A stretch of DNA of 64,000 bases from positions 62,001 through 126,000 of the forward strand of contig JAZGGH010000101.1 in NCBI GenBank assembly GCA_036480335.1, read 5' to 3'. The stretch comes from JAZGER01 sp036480335 (GTDB lineage: Bacteria; Pseudomonadota; Gammaproteobacteria; DSM-19610). This document shows, piece by piece, positions 34,866 to 44,600 of the stretch. Under the pieces are notes generated by a model. That model did no database searches. It saw only the letters and a list, made by a program, of their open reading frames with translations, and was not told the origin of the DNA. Each line of letters starts with the position of its first letter. Position 1 is the stretch's first letter. The position numbers were made by a program, and so were the translations under genes.

Positions 34866-37778
34866 TCAGGTGGCTACGATGACACGCAGGGCATCGACTC
34901 TCAATTTTGCCGATGCAAGCAGTTGCTGGATTTGCCGTTCGAGGATTTTGAAAAAAGCAATTTCATCTTCGCGCACATTTCTGTTGGTCTTGCTCAATAT
35001 TGTCAGGCGTTCGACTTCGCTTTCCAGCACCTGAACAATTTTTTCGCGGGCTTTATCCAGTTCTTCGGGTATTTTGCGACTGGCATGTTTTTCACTGGTA
35101 GCCAACATGTCTCGCAATGCAGCTTCCTTGATGCGAACTATTTTTGCGGCGGTATCCCTGTCGACTTTTTCTGCGATTGCAGAAATGGCTTCAACACTTA
35201 ACTGAGAAGAAAAAATCTGTTTATTTTCATTGATCAGAACACGTATCAGGGTAGGGGGTAGATAGCGCTCAGCCTGAGTGTTGCTACCACTGACGGCTTC
35301 CAGTACAAACAGCGTTTCCAGCAGCAATGTGCCAGCCTTGATGCCGGGGTGTTTGATTGTTGCAACGGTGCTGTTACCCAGTTCTTGACCCAGTACCATA
35401 TCCATGGCGGTGATGGTTAGCGGATGTTCCCAGGTGATGAAATGCATGTCTTCGTTAGACAGGGCAATGGCCCGGTCGTAAGTAATCGTCATGCCATCTT
35501 CCTGCAGGCCAGGAAAGTGGCTGACCATGTGTTCGCCAGGCCTGATAATCAGACAGTTTTCGCTGTGAAACTCGCTGTCAACACCAAAGCAGTCATAGAT
35601 AGCGTCCATATATGTGGGTAGTTCAGAGATTCTATCCTGTTGTTCGGCCAGAGCCGCCAGGGTGTTGGCAACGTGTGGGCGGCAGGAGCTGTATTCCAGC
35701 AAGCGGTCGCGCCCATGCTGCAAGGTTGCAGTGATGTCTGTGTAGAACTTGCGGGTTGTTTCAATCAGTTCGCTATAGTCATCTGCAGGCTGTAGACAGC
35801 TGCGGTACAGTTGATCACTGACCTTACGGTATACAGAGGCACCTGCCGGACAGGTCATTTCAAAGGCATTCAGGCCTTTATGGTACCAGTCATAGTAGAT
35901 AGCCTGTGCGGTCCCTTGCAAAACTGGCACATGGATCTGTATGGTCTGTGATTGACCGATTCGATCCAGTCGTCCAATGCGCTGCTCGAGTAAATCTGGA
36001 TTGGCGGGTAGATCAAATAAAACCAGATGATGTGCAAACTGGAAGTTACGTCCCTCGCTGCCGATCTCTGAACAAATTAATACCTGACAACCATCATCCT
36101 TATCGGCAAACCAGGCAGCAGCCCGATCACGTTCGACAATACTCAGTTGTTCATGAAATAGAGCGGCATGGATGCCAGTGGTGACTTTTAATGCCTGTGC
36201 AAGTGCCAGAACGCTGAGCATGCTGGTGGTTATGACCAGGACTTTTTCCGGGCGAAGAGTTTCCAGGGTGGTCGCCAGCCATTCGGTACGCGGATCAAAG
36301 TCCGTCCAGTTTTCTATTAATGGCTCAGTGATATCCTGATAAACAAGTTCCGGTGATAACAGTAGTTGCACTTCATCGGCCTGAATATTGTCCGCAGCCT
36401 GGGCAAGGCAGACCTGATATTGTTTCGGTATGGCAAGTGGATAATGGTTAACCTGGCGCGGTGGAAAGCCCTGAATGGTAGCGCGCGTATTTCTAAAAAG
36501 GACTCGGCCAGTGCCATGGCGATCCAGCAATTGATCAATGAGTCGTGTTTTTTCAGCCACAATTTTCTCTGGCGTTATATCGGTATGATGCAGGATATCT
36601 TCGGCAAGCGGATTGTCTTCTTCATGCAGAACAGTCAGCAGCTGGCTGAGTTCCCGTTCACCTAAAGGTTTTTCATCAAGCAGCATTTCGACTGCCTGGG
36701 CAACGGGCTCATAGTCTGTCTCTTCCTGCAAAAAACTGGCATAGTCCGGGAAGCGGTCAGGATCAAGGAGGCGTAATCGGGCAAAATGGCTGGCTTTGCC
36801 GAGCTGTTCAGGAGTCGCAGTTAATAGCAGAACGCCCAAGGTCTTTGCAGCAATCTGCTCTATCAATTGATATTCAGGGCTGACATTTTCTTCCGACCAT
36901 TGCAGGTGATGGGCTTCATCAACAACCAGCAAATCCCATTCTCCGTCCAGACAATCTGACAGTGCCGCATCATTATTGGTGAGGAAATCGAGACTGCAGA
37001 GCACCAGCTGTTCTGTCTGAAAAGGATTGGTCTTTTCATCCATGCCTTCTGTTTCATCTTCAGCCGTTAATGCTTCATACCGGCTGGCATCAAAAATGCT
37101 GAAATATAGATTAAAGCGGCGCAACATTTCAACCAGCCACTGGTGCATCAGCGTTTCCGGGACCACAATCAGAATACGGCTAGCACGTTCGGTACGAATC
37201 TGCTGGTGCAGAATCAGACCGGCTTCAATGGTTTTACCCAGGCCCACCTCATCGGCCAGTAGCACACGTGGTGCATAGCGATTGGCGACCTCATGGGCAA
37301 TGTATAACTGGTGCGGAATCAGGCTGGTACGGCAGCCTGCCAGCCCGTATAGATCCGAGTGAGCAAGCTGGTGTTGATGTTTAATCGTCTGGTAGCGTAA
37401 ATTAAACCATTTACCGGCATCAAGTTGCCCACTAAACAGGCGTTCAGCAGGGCGATCCAGTTGCAGGAAAGGATCAAGCTGGCTTTCATGCAGACTGACA
37501 GGCTCTCCCGAGTCATTGATGCCGTGGTAAGTAATCAATCCCTGATCTTCTGTGCTACGTTGAATAATCAGACCCGCGCCATCCTGCGCAAGAATACTGT
37601 CGCCGTTAACAAATTGTACTCGGCTCAGTGGAGCGGTTTCCTGTGCATAGATGCGTTGTTCACCAATCGCTTCAAAGGCGATGGTGACGGTGCGATGGTC
37701 TACCGTTAGTACGGTGCCCAGGCCCATTTTAGATTCTGTACCACTGATCCAGCGTTGTCCGGGAAGGTAATTTTGCAC
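34866..37778 (-). CDS. rapA: RNA polymerase-associated protein RapA (HepA)
   Basis: This Swi2/Snf2 ATPase frees stalled RNA polymerase after transcription. Its 970 aa match the E. coli protein (968). N-terminal Tudor-like domains (GQRWISGTESKMGLGTVL) precede the helicase core with LADEVGLGKTIEAGL, DEAHHL and the motif VI region QRIGRLDRIGQ. The start is GTG 37778. A single-gene promoter in the 130-base gap to efpL is possible. Confidence 0.95.
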   Translation of the reverse strand: MQNYLPGQRWISGTESKMGLGTVLTVDHRTVTIAFEAIGEQRIYAQETAPLSRVQFVNGDSILAQDGAGLIIQRSTEDQGLITYHGINDSGEPVSLHESQLDPFLQLDRPAERLFSGQLDAGKWFNLRYQTIKHQHQLAHSDLYGLAGCRTSLIPHQLYIAHEVANRYAPRVLLADEVGLGKTIEAGLILHQQIRTERASRILIVVPETLMHQWLVEMLRRFNLYFSIFDASRYEALTAEDETEGMDEKTNPFQTEQLVLCSLDFLTNNDAALSDCLDGEWDLLVVDEAHHLQWSEENVSPEYQLIEQIAAKTLGVLLLTATPEQLGKASHFARLRLLDPDRFPDYASFLQEETDYEPVAQAVEMLLDEKPLGERELSQLLTVLHEEDNPLAEDILHHTDITPEKIVAEKTRLIDQLLDRHGTGRVLFRNTRATIQGFPPRQVNHYPLAIPKQYQVCLAQAADNIQADEVQLLLSPELVYQDITEPLIENWTDFDPRTEWLATTLETLRPEKVLVITTSMLSVLALAQALKVTTGIHAALFHEQLSIVERDRAAAWFADKDDGCQVLICSEIGSEGRNFQFAHHLVLFDLPANPDLLEQRIGRLDRIGQSQTIQIHVPVLQGTAQAIYYDWYHKGLNAFEMTCPAGASVYRKVSDQLYRSCLQPADDYSELIETTRKFYTDITATLQHGRDRLLEYSSCRPHVANTLAALAEQQDRISELPTYMDAIYDCFGVDSEFHSENCLIIRPGEHMVSHFPGLQEDGMTITYDRAIALSNEDMHFITWEHPLTITAMDMVLGQELGNSTVATIKHPGIKAGTLLLETLFVLEAVSGSNTQAERYLPPTLIRVLINENKQIFSSQLSVEAISAIAEKVDRDTAAKIVRIKEAALRDMLATSEKHASRKIPEELDKAREKIVQVLESEVERLTILSKTNRNVREDEIAFFKILERQIQQLLASAKLRVDALRVIVAT

Positions 37779-37908
37779 GTGTAGGTCTCTGTCCTGCTCA
37801 AAAGCCGTCTATGGTAGTAAATTTGAAAGGAAATGTCAGTGGCACAGGCCATTTTTCCTGATATATTAATGGTTATTTTATAACAAACAACTGAAAAGCG
37901 ATCCAGTT

Positions 37909-38472
37909 ATGAAAGCAAATGAATTAAAACGCGGTGTGGTTTTCGAGATAGATAACAAAATCATCGTTGTCAAACAGGTGCAGGTGCAGTCCCCCTCGTC
38001 ACGAAGTGGCAGCACCCTGTACAAGCTCAGGGGGCACGATGTTTCTTCAGGCCAGAAATTTGAGCGCAGTTTCAAGGGTGATGAAAATGTTACCCAGATT
38101 GATATGCTGCGTCGATCTGTGCAGTTGTTGTTCCGAGATGCGGATGGCTGTACTTTTATGGATAACGAAACCTACGATCAATATGTGCTGGCAAGCGAAT
38201 CATTAGAGGATGAGATACCCCTGATGGTGGATGGCATGGAAGGCATTACAGCGTTGATTTCGGATGCTCAGTTGCTCGGTATTGAACTGCCTGCTTCGGT
38301 GGTGCTGGAAATTACCGAGTGTGCGCCGAGCATGAAGGCGGCTTCTTCATCGGCACGCACCAAGCCTGCTACTTTGAATACGGGTCTGATTGTGCAGGTG
38401 CCCGAATATCTGACGCCGGGTGAAAAGATCAAGATCAATACCGAGTCAAAGGAGTTTATTTCCAGGGCGTGA
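37909..38472 (+). CDS. efpL: elongation factor P-like protein EfpL (YeiP)
   Basis: The 187-aa EF-P paralogue has three beta-barrel domains. The decoding-centre loop reads SPSSRSGSTLYK with an Arg tip (Arg32), as in EfpL, rather than the Lys loop of EF-P that is beta-lysylated. EfpL relieves ribosome pausing without modification. The C-terminus YLTPGEKIKINTESKEFISR is the conserved EF-P end. Confidence 0.93.
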   Translation: MKANELKRGVVFEIDNKIIVVKQVQVQSPSSRSGSTLYKLRGHDVSSGQKFERSFKGDENVTQIDMLRRSVQLLFRDADGCTFMDNETYDQYVLASESLEDEIPLMVDGMEGITALISDAQLLGIELPASVVLEITECAPSMKAASSSARTKPATLNTGLIVQVPEYLTPGEKIKINTESKEFISRA

Positions 38473-38493
38473 TGAACAGTGCCCTGTTGGTTA

Positions 38494-38634
38494 GGGCATC
38501 TCTACTAATCAGGATTTTCGTCTGAGTTCAAGGCGGATGATTTTTGAGAACCGCAGTATATAAGCATAGTATGAGGATCGCAAAAAATTATCCAACGCAG
38601 AAATCGGGCGAAAAGACGATTAATAGAGATGCCC
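38494..38634. mobile_element. 141-bp MITE-like element between efpL and ligase
   Basis: Terminal inverted repeats at 38494-38510 and 38618-38634 match at 16 of 17 bases and are weakly similar for about 10 bases further inward. The element is flanked by GTTA on both sides (38490-38493 and 38635-38638), the form of a target-site duplication. No coding capacity is present. It ends 26 bases before the ligase start. Confidence 0.6.
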
Positions 38635-38660
38635 GTTATTCTAAAATTATGGAGAGGAAC

Positions 38661-39524
38661 ATGGATGTTCAACAACAAATACGGCCTTTACTGGTCATTT
38701 TAGCCCTGTGTGGTTTTCAGCTATCTTCAGCAACAGCGTATGGCGATAGTCCCGCACCGCCGTTAACCCTCGCAGACGTTTATTCAGAATCTGTATCACC
38801 TGAAGATTACTGGATCAGCGAAAAGCTGGACGGGGTGCGTGCATACTGGGATGGTCAGCAACTGCTTTCTCGCAGTGGAAAACTGTTCCATGCACCCGAA
38901 TGGTTTATCGCTAATTTTCCTGCTGAGGCGCTGGATGGTGAATTATGGGCCGGACGTGGCCAGTTTGAGAAAACCGTCAGTATTGTCCGCACCATGAATC
39001 CAGCTGATACAGATTGGCATGCGCTGAGTTACCAGGTGTTTGATCTGCCTGGGGAGCCCGGTGGCTTTACACATCGGCTGAAAAAACTGACTGCTATCAT
39101 TGAAAAGGCAGATGTTACCTGGTTACAGAGCGTCAGGCAGTTTCAGCTTGTCGATAATCAGCAGTTACAGGCAACAATGCGGCAGATAGTCGCCAACGGT
39201 GGCGAAGGTCTGATGTTACGTCACAGGCAGGCAACCTATCATAATGGTCGTAGCCACGATTTGCTGAAACTGAAACCCTGGATGGATGCCGAGGCTCAGG
39301 TGGTCGGCTATACTCGGGGCAAGGGCGAGATTCAAGGTTTGACAGGCGCACTGAAAGTTAAAACCCCGGATGGTAGACGCTTCAGAATCGGTACCGGTTT
39401 GACGCTGTTACAACGCCAGCATCCGCCCGCGATTGGCTCGGTGATCACTTACCGGTATCATGGCCTGACGCGTAAAGGTTTACCAAGATTTGCCAGTTTT
39501 CTGAGAGAAAGACCCGATGAGTGA
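38661..39524 (+). CDS. secreted minimal ATP-dependent DNA ligase (LigE-like)
   Basis: The 287-aa protein has an N-terminal signal peptide (LLVILALCGFQLSSATAYG) and an adenylation domain with motif I SEKLDGVRAYWD, whose Lys carries AMP. EGLMLRH (motif IV) and LKLKPW (motif V) follow, with a short OB domain. No additional DNA-binding domain is present. This is the architecture of Lig E, thought to act in the periplasm, perhaps on incoming or extracellular DNA. ATG 38661 has AGAGGA upstream; in-frame starts further upstream fall within the MITE-like element. Confidence 0.87.
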   Translation: MDVQQQIRPLLVILALCGFQLSSATAYGDSPAPPLTLADVYSESVSPEDYWISEKLDGVRAYWDGQQLLSRSGKLFHAPEWFIANFPAEALDGELWAGRGQFEKTVSIVRTMNPADTDWHALSYQVFDLPGEPGGFTHRLKKLTAIIEKADVTWLQSVRQFQLVDNQQLQATMRQIVANGGEGLMLRHRQATYHNGRSHDLLKLKPWMDAEAQVVGYTRGKGEIQGLTGALKVKTPDGRRFRIGTGLTLLQRQHPPAIGSVITYRYHGLTRKGLPRFASFLRERPDE

Positions 39525-40053
39525 CTGTATTCAGCCGATCAGTAAAGAACAATGCCAGCAGGTGCAGGAATTAACTTACCAATATATTGATAAAGCCAGA
39601 GAATGCTACGATTTCAAGTCAGAGAATTTGCCGGTTCTGTTTGATCTGAAAGGCCGTGCTGCCGGCATGTATCGGGTGCGAAATAAATTTCGCTTGATTC
39701 GTTACAATCCGTTTATTTTCGCAAAATATTATGCCGATAATCTCGCAACTACGGTGCCGCATGAAGTCGCGCATTACGTTTCAGATTGCCTGTATGGCCT
39801 GAAAAAAATCAAGCCGCATGGTCGCGAGTGGCAACAGATCATGCAGCATTTTGGCGCTGATGCAAGTGTCACCTGTCAATACGATATGACAGGAATACCG
39901 GTGCGCCGCCAGCGAAGGATCAGCTATATCTGTGATTGTCAGCAATATGATCTGAGTATGCTGCGGCATAATCGACTGATGCGTGGCGAAGCCAAATACC
40001 GTTGTCGTCTCTGCGGTTCAGCGTTGCGGCCGGATAAATCCGCTGGGGTATGA
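39517..40053 (+). CDS. SprT-like zinc metalloprotease domain protein
   Basis: The 178-aa protein has the zinc motif HEVAH in TTVPHEVAHYVSDCLYG and a C-terminal zinc ribbon (CDCQQYDLSM and YRCRLCGSAL). SprT proteins are related to the DNA-protein crosslink protease Spartan; bacterial function is unclear. It overlaps the ligase end by 8 bases and the next gene by 4, so the three are co-translated. Confidence 0.88.
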   Translation: MSDCIQPISKEQCQQVQELTYQYIDKARECYDFKSENLPVLFDLKGRAAGMYRVRNKFRLIRYNPFIFAKYYADNLATTVPHEVAHYVSDCLYGLKKIKPHGREWQQIMQHFGADASVTCQYDMTGIPVRRQRRISYICDCQQYDLSMLRHNRLMRGEAKYRCRLCGSALRPDKSAGV

Positions 40054-40334
40054 TGAACTGGTCGGTATACATGATTCTCTGCAGCGATGATTCCTTATAC
40101 ACCGGCATTACCACCGATGTACAAAGACGTTATCAACAACATGCCGGAAAAACCGGTGCGCGTTTCTTTCGTGGCCGCCAGCCGAAAAAACTCGTCTATG
40201 TGGAACATGGGCATGATCGCAGCTCTGCCAGCAAGCGTGAAGCCGCGATTAAACGCCTGCAACGCAAGTACAAGCTGCAGCTCATTCAGTCATTGGGAAA
40301 TCAGCTAGAGCAGGATAAAAAGCTTCATGCATGA
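40050..40334 (+). CDS. GIY-YIG nuclease superfamily protein (YhbQ-like)
   Basis: The 94-aa protein is a single GIY-YIG domain. The motif pair appears as VYMILC and LYTGIT, followed by QRRYQQH and the conserved EAAIKRLQRKYKLQLI end. E. coli YhbQ is a relative with DNA-nicking activity. It sits between sprT-like and antiporter genes with overlapping ends, consistent with a DNA-related function shared with the ligase. Confidence 0.87.
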   Translation: MMNWSVYMILCSDDSLYTGITTDVQRRYQQHAGKTGARFFRGRQPKKLVYVEHGHDRSSASKREAAIKRLQRKYKLQLIQSLGNQLEQDKKLHA

Positions 40335-42195
40335 ACACGCTATTATTGCATTCGCAACTATCGCAGCATTGAGTATTGCCAGTCAATGGATTGCCTGGTG
40401 GGTTAAATTGCCTGCCATTCTGTTTCTGTTGCTCGCAGGTATTCTGGTTGGGCCAGTATTTGGTTGGATCGATCCAGATGCCCTGTTTGGTGATTTGCTG
40501 TTCCCGTTTGTCTCCCTGTCGGTTGCTGTGATTTTGTTTGAAGGCAGTTTGACGTTGAAATTATCGGATATTACGGGTTTGCAGAGCGTTGTTCGTCGCA
40601 TGGTAACTATCGGGATATTATCCACCTGGGCTGTGATCGCTCTGTCTACGTACTGGTTTCTGCATTTTCCATTACCGCTGGCAACGTTGTTTGGTGCCAT
40701 TGCCGTGGTTACCGGGCCGACCGTTATTATTCCCATGTTGCGAACCATCAGACCGACGGCAAGGATTGCCAATATTCTGCGCTGGGAAGGTATTGTTATT
40801 GATCCCATCGGTGCTTTGCTTGCGGTGCTGGTGTATGAATTCATTGTATCCATGCATACAGGGACTACCGATGTACAAACTTCACGCGCCCTCGTCGATA
40901 CATTATTTATCTTTGCCCGTATTCTATTGATTGGTTCAATTCTCGGTGTTATTTCGGGTTACCTGCTGGGTCAGGCATTGCGTAAACACTGGCTGCCGGA
41001 ATACCTGCACAATGTTGCAACACTCTCGCTGGTGGTTTGTGTTTTTACATTATCGAATCAGATAGAAAGTGAAGCGGGTCTGTTAACGGTGACCGTGATG
41101 GGTATGTGGCTGGCCAATATGCCACGTGTGCAGGTCAAGGATATTCTTGATTTTAAGGAAAGTCTGTCTATTTTGCTGATCTCGACACTGTTTATCATAC
41201 TGGCAGCGCGGATCGATTTTTCCCAGTTTCAGCAACTGGGATGGGGTGCAGTGGCTGTGCTTGCCGCTATTCAATTCATTGCCAGACCATTAAAAATCGT
41301 TCTTTCAACCTGGGGATCTTCATTAAGCTGGCAGGAACGTTCGCTACTGGCCTGGATAGCACCTCGCGGCATTGTCGCTGCAGCCGTTGCCGCATTGTTT
41401 TCTATCAAACTACAGGCGGAAGGTTACGCACAGGCAGACCTGCTGGTACCGTTGATGTTCCTGGTGATTATTGGCACGGTTGTTTTACAGAGTACCACGG
41501 CAGGTTTTTTGGCAAAAATGCTCGGCGTCAGGGAGCCGGAACCCCGCAATTTCCTCATCATAGGCGCCAATCCGCTTGCCAGAATGATTGCAGAAGCCCT
41601 GCAAAAGCAGGACATAGACTGCCTGTTGAGTGATACCAACTGGGATTATATACGTGCGGCAAGAATGCACGGACTGAACACTTTTTTTGGTAATGCGGCC
41701 TCACAAATGGCAGACAGACGGCTTGATCTGGTGGGCTACGGGAAATTACTGGCACTTTCGCCCCAGCCAGAGGTCAATGCTTTAGCACTGTATCGTTATC
41801 GACGTGAATTTGGTGAGCAACATCTGTTCGTACTAAAAACGGATCCGGCCGAAGGCGAGCACCGAACTGATGCAGATACTCCCTGTGGATTTACTGCTTT
41901 TTCTGAGAGTGTAAGCTATCAGGGTTTATCCGAAATGCTTGTTGCCGGAGCAGAAATGCGGGAAACAAAACTGACCGAAAATTTTACTTTTGATGATTAT
42001 TATCAGCGCTATTATCAAAAAGCAGTACCCATGTTTGCGATCAATCCGAAAGGCAAGCTGTTGGTATTCACCAGCGAAGAACCGATAAGCCCGCAAGCAG
42101 GCTGGCGGTTATTGAGTCTGGTGATACCGGAGCCGGTTGATCTGGAGGCTGATAAAACAACATACAAAATGGAGACAGGGGAAAATGCTGAATAA
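40327..42195 (+). CDS. CPA1-type cation:proton antiporter with C-terminal Rossmann domain
   Basis: The 622-aa protein has about 12 membrane helices (residues 1 to about 395) of the Na+/H+ exchanger fold, including FGAIAVVTGPTVIIPMLR and GIVIDPIGALLAVLV. A cytoplasmic TrkA-N-like domain begins at about 400 (NFLIIGANPLARMIAEAL) and could bind nucleotide. It likely exchanges Na+ or K+ for H+. The start overlaps the YhbQ-like gene by 8 bases. Confidence 0.88.
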   Translation: MHEHAIIAFATIAALSIASQWIAWWVKLPAILFLLLAGILVGPVFGWIDPDALFGDLLFPFVSLSVAVILFEGSLTLKLSDITGLQSVVRRMVTIGILSTWAVIALSTYWFLHFPLPLATLFGAIAVVTGPTVIIPMLRTIRPTARIANILRWEGIVIDPIGALLAVLVYEFIVSMHTGTTDVQTSRALVDTLFIFARILLIGSILGVISGYLLGQALRKHWLPEYLHNVATLSLVVCVFTLSNQIESEAGLLTVTVMGMWLANMPRVQVKDILDFKESLSILLISTLFIILAARIDFSQFQQLGWGAVAVLAAIQFIARPLKIVLSTWGSSLSWQERSLLAWIAPRGIVAAAVAALFSIKLQAEGYAQADLLVPLMFLVIIGTVVLQSTTAGFLAKMLGVREPEPRNFLIIGANPLARMIAEALQKQDIDCLLSDTNWDYIRAARMHGLNTFFGNAASQMADRRLDLVGYGKLLALSPQPEVNALALYRYRREFGEQHLFVLKTDPAEGEHRTDADTPCGFTAFSESVSYQGLSEMLVAGAEMRETKLTENFTFDDYYQRYYQKAVPMFAINPKGKLLVFTSEEPISPQAGWRLLSLVIPEPVDLEADKTTYKMETGENAE

Positions 42196-42637
42196 AAAAA
42201 TTCTGATAACAGGCTTGCTGCTGGTGCTATTAACATCCTGTGCGTCAATAGAACGTTTTGAACACAGTATGGACAGCTATATCGGCATGGAACTCAAGCA
42301 ACTGCAAAACCTGTTTGGTTTTAATTATATCGAACGATCACTGGAAGATGGACAAAAAGCCTATACCTGGGTGAGGATCTATCGTGGCAGTTATCCCGGC
42401 TACTGGCAGCCTGATGTCATCAGTAGACATAGAAGCAGAGATGGTGAAACCCATGTTCATGTCACACCTGGTTATCGTTTTCCGGCTGAATATTACGAAA
42501 GAAGCTGTGAGTTTACCTTTATCGTGAATGAGAAAAACAAAGCACTCAGCTGGCGCGCACACGGTGACGGCTGTAGTGCCTATACAGTTAATCCACGTGT
42601 CTATCACTCAACAACGATTCAGCCCGGAGATAAGTAG
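42185..42637 (+). CDS. small lipoprotein, unknown function
   Basis: ATG 42185 lies 11 bases inside the antiporter gene. The 150-aa precursor has a lipoprotein signal (KKILITGLLLVLLTSCAS) with a lipobox Cys, so it is probably anchored in the outer membrane. The mature part is rich in Tyr and Trp (WVRIYRGSYPGYWQPDVISR). No family is recognised. Earlier in-frame starts lack the signal sequence at their N-terminus. Confidence 0.75.
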   Translation: MLNKKILITGLLLVLLTSCASIERFEHSMDSYIGMELKQLQNLFGFNYIERSLEDGQKAYTWVRIYRGSYPGYWQPDVISRHRSRDGETHVHVTPGYRFPAEYYERSCEFTFIVNEKNKALSWRAHGDGCSAYTVNPRVYHSTTIQPGDK

Positions 42638-42708
42638 GCGCTGCCGTTGACGCACATCAAAGCAGATGGATGACATCTATGCTGTAATGGCATGCAGAGG
42701 TCAGGAAA

Positions 42709-43809
42709 ATGACAGAAACTACGCCGCACATCGTGCAAACAAAATACTGGCACAAACTGGATGATGGCCGGGTTCAGTGCGATCTTTGTCCAAGATTCTG
42801 CAAGCTGCATGAAGATCAGAGAGGCCTGTGTTTTGTTCGCCAGAATCTTCACGGGGAAATCATGTTAACGACTTATGGTCGTTCAAGTGGCTATTGTATT
42901 GACCCTATTGAAAAAAAACCGTTGAATCACTTTTTACCCGGTACCCCCGTTCTTTCCTTTGGTACAGCGGGATGCAATCTTGCCTGTAAAAACTGCCAGA
43001 ACTGGGACATTAGCAAATCAAGAGAAATGGATACACTGATGGACCAGGCTTCGCCTGAATTGATTGCCAGCGTGGCCGAACAGTTGCAGTGTCGAAGCGT
43101 TGCCTATACGTATAATGACCCAGTTATTTTTCATGAATATGCCATTGATGTGGCACGTGCCTGTCATGAAAAAGGCATTAAATCTGTTGCAGTTTCAGCA
43201 GGCTATATTTGTCCAGAACCAAGGGCAGAATTCTACCAGCATATAGACGCGGTAAATATTGACCTGAAGGCATTCACAGATGATTTTTATTATAAAATTA
43301 CTGGCTCACATCTTGCGCCAGTGCTGGAAACGCTGGAATATATTCACAACGAAACAGATGTATGGCTGGAAATAACCACCTTGCTGATTCCCGGTATGAA
43401 TGATTCGGATGAGGAAATTGAAGAGATGACACAATGGGTGGTCGATAAACTCGGTGTGAATGTACCCATGCATTTTTCAGCCTTTCATCCCGATTGGAAA
43501 ATGCGCAATATACCGGCAACACCGTCTGAAACACTAGCGCGGGCAAGAAAAATAGCCATGAATAATGGTGTGCGATACGCTTATACGGGCAACGTACATA
43601 ATGTTGAAGGTGACAGTACCTGGTGCCATGCTTGTCAGAAATTACTGATAGGTCGCGATGGCTATAACATAACTGACTGGTACCTGGATAAAAAGGGCAA
43701 TTGTCAACATTGTGGTGTCCGATGCAATGGTGTATTTGAAAGGGTACCAGGCAACTGGGGCGCGCGGCGTCAGCCTGTTAGTCTCCATCAACTATCGGCT
43801 TTAACTTGA
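42709..43809 (+). CDS. amrS: AmmeMemoRadiSam system radical SAM enzyme
   Basis: The 366-aa protein has the radical SAM motif C-N-L-A-C-K-N-C (Cys89, 93, 96), and extra cysteines at the N-terminus (CDLCPRFC) and C-terminus (CHACQK, CQHCG) that could bind zinc or further Fe-S. It is the AmrS member of the Memo/AMMECR1/radical-SAM triad. The reaction and substrate of this system are unknown. CAGGAAA precedes ATG. Confidence 0.92.
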   Translation: MTETTPHIVQTKYWHKLDDGRVQCDLCPRFCKLHEDQRGLCFVRQNLHGEIMLTTYGRSSGYCIDPIEKKPLNHFLPGTPVLSFGTAGCNLACKNCQNWDISKSREMDTLMDQASPELIASVAEQLQCRSVAYTYNDPVIFHEYAIDVARACHEKGIKSVAVSAGYICPEPRAEFYQHIDAVNIDLKAFTDDFYYKITGSHLAPVLETLEYIHNETDVWLEITTLLIPGMNDSDEEIEEMTQWVVDKLGVNVPMHFSAFHPDWKMRNIPATPSETLARARKIAMNNGVRYAYTGNVHNVEGDSTWCHACQKLLIGRDGYNITDWYLDKKGNCQHCGVRCNGVFERVPGNWGARRQPVSLHQLSALT

Positions 43810-44600
43810 CTGGGGTAATTCGCAAACCCGCCGTTGCCGGGCTTTTCTATCCACAGGATAGACAGGCGCTAGAACAAACGGTCACACAGCTATTGTCATC
43901 CGTCCCCACGATCAATGTGCAACAACCCGTCAAGGCGTTGATTGTTCCCCATGCAGGCTATATCTATTCCGGGCGAATTGCAGCCAGTGCTTATGCGCAA
44001 TTATTACCCGAAAAAAAACAGATACACCGTGTCGTTTTATTGGGGCCATCCCACCGAGTCGGTTTTCGCGGCCTGGCGGTGAGTCAGGCTGATTATTTTC
44101 GAACCCCTTTAGGCGATATTCCTATTGACAGAGAGTCATACAACGTACTAGAAGACCTGTCTTTTGTAAATGAGCGTGAGGATGCACACCATGAAGAGCA
44201 TAGTCTGGAAGTGCAATTGCCTTTCCTGCAGGTAGTGCTGGATGATTTTCTTCTCGTGCCCATCGTGGTAGGAGATGCAGAGCCTGCTGACATTTCCAGA
44301 GTGATAGAGTTACTTTGGGGTGGGCCAGAAACAGTCATCATTATCAGTTCGGATTTATCGCATTACCTTGACTATCAGCATGCGCAGAATATGGATGCTA
44401 AAACGGCAAAAGCGATTGTTTCCATGAATCCTGAAGCGATTGGCTATGATCAGGCCTGTGGACGCCTGCCAGTCAATGGCCTGCTGCTGGCGGCAAAGCA
44501 TCATCATTTACAGTCGCAACTGCTAGATTTGCGCAATTCTGGAGATACGGCGGGAACGCAGGACAGGGTAGTTGGCTATGGTGCATTTTCCCTTGCATAA
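43806..44600 (+). CDS. amrB: AmmeMemoRadiSam system protein B (Memo-like)
   Basis: The 264-aa protein is of the MEMO1 family, related to class III extradiol dioxygenases. His-bearing segments VPHAGYIYSGRIAASAYAQ, LGPSHRVGF and SDLSHYLDY are present. The start is TTG, overlapping the amrS stop (TTGA). It is the middle gene of the triad. Confidence 0.92.
   Translation: MTGVIRKPAVAGLFYPQDRQALEQTVTQLLSSVPTINVQQPVKALIVPHAGYIYSGRIAASAYAQLLPEKKQIHRVVLLGPSHRVGFRGLAVSQADYFRTPLGDIPIDRESYNVLEDLSFVNEREDAHHEEHSLEVQLPFLQVVLDDFLLVPIVVGDAEPADISRVIELLWGGPETVIIISSDLSHYLDYQHAQNMDAKTAKAIVSMNPEAIGYDQACGRLPVNGLLLAAKHHHLQSQLLDLRNSGDTAGTQDRVVGYGAFSLA

Noticed and set aside
38544..38660. N-terminal extension of the secreted ligase from TTG 38544
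   Set aside because: The extension lies mostly in a MITE-like element and would bury the signal peptide; ATG 38661 has a ribosome site.
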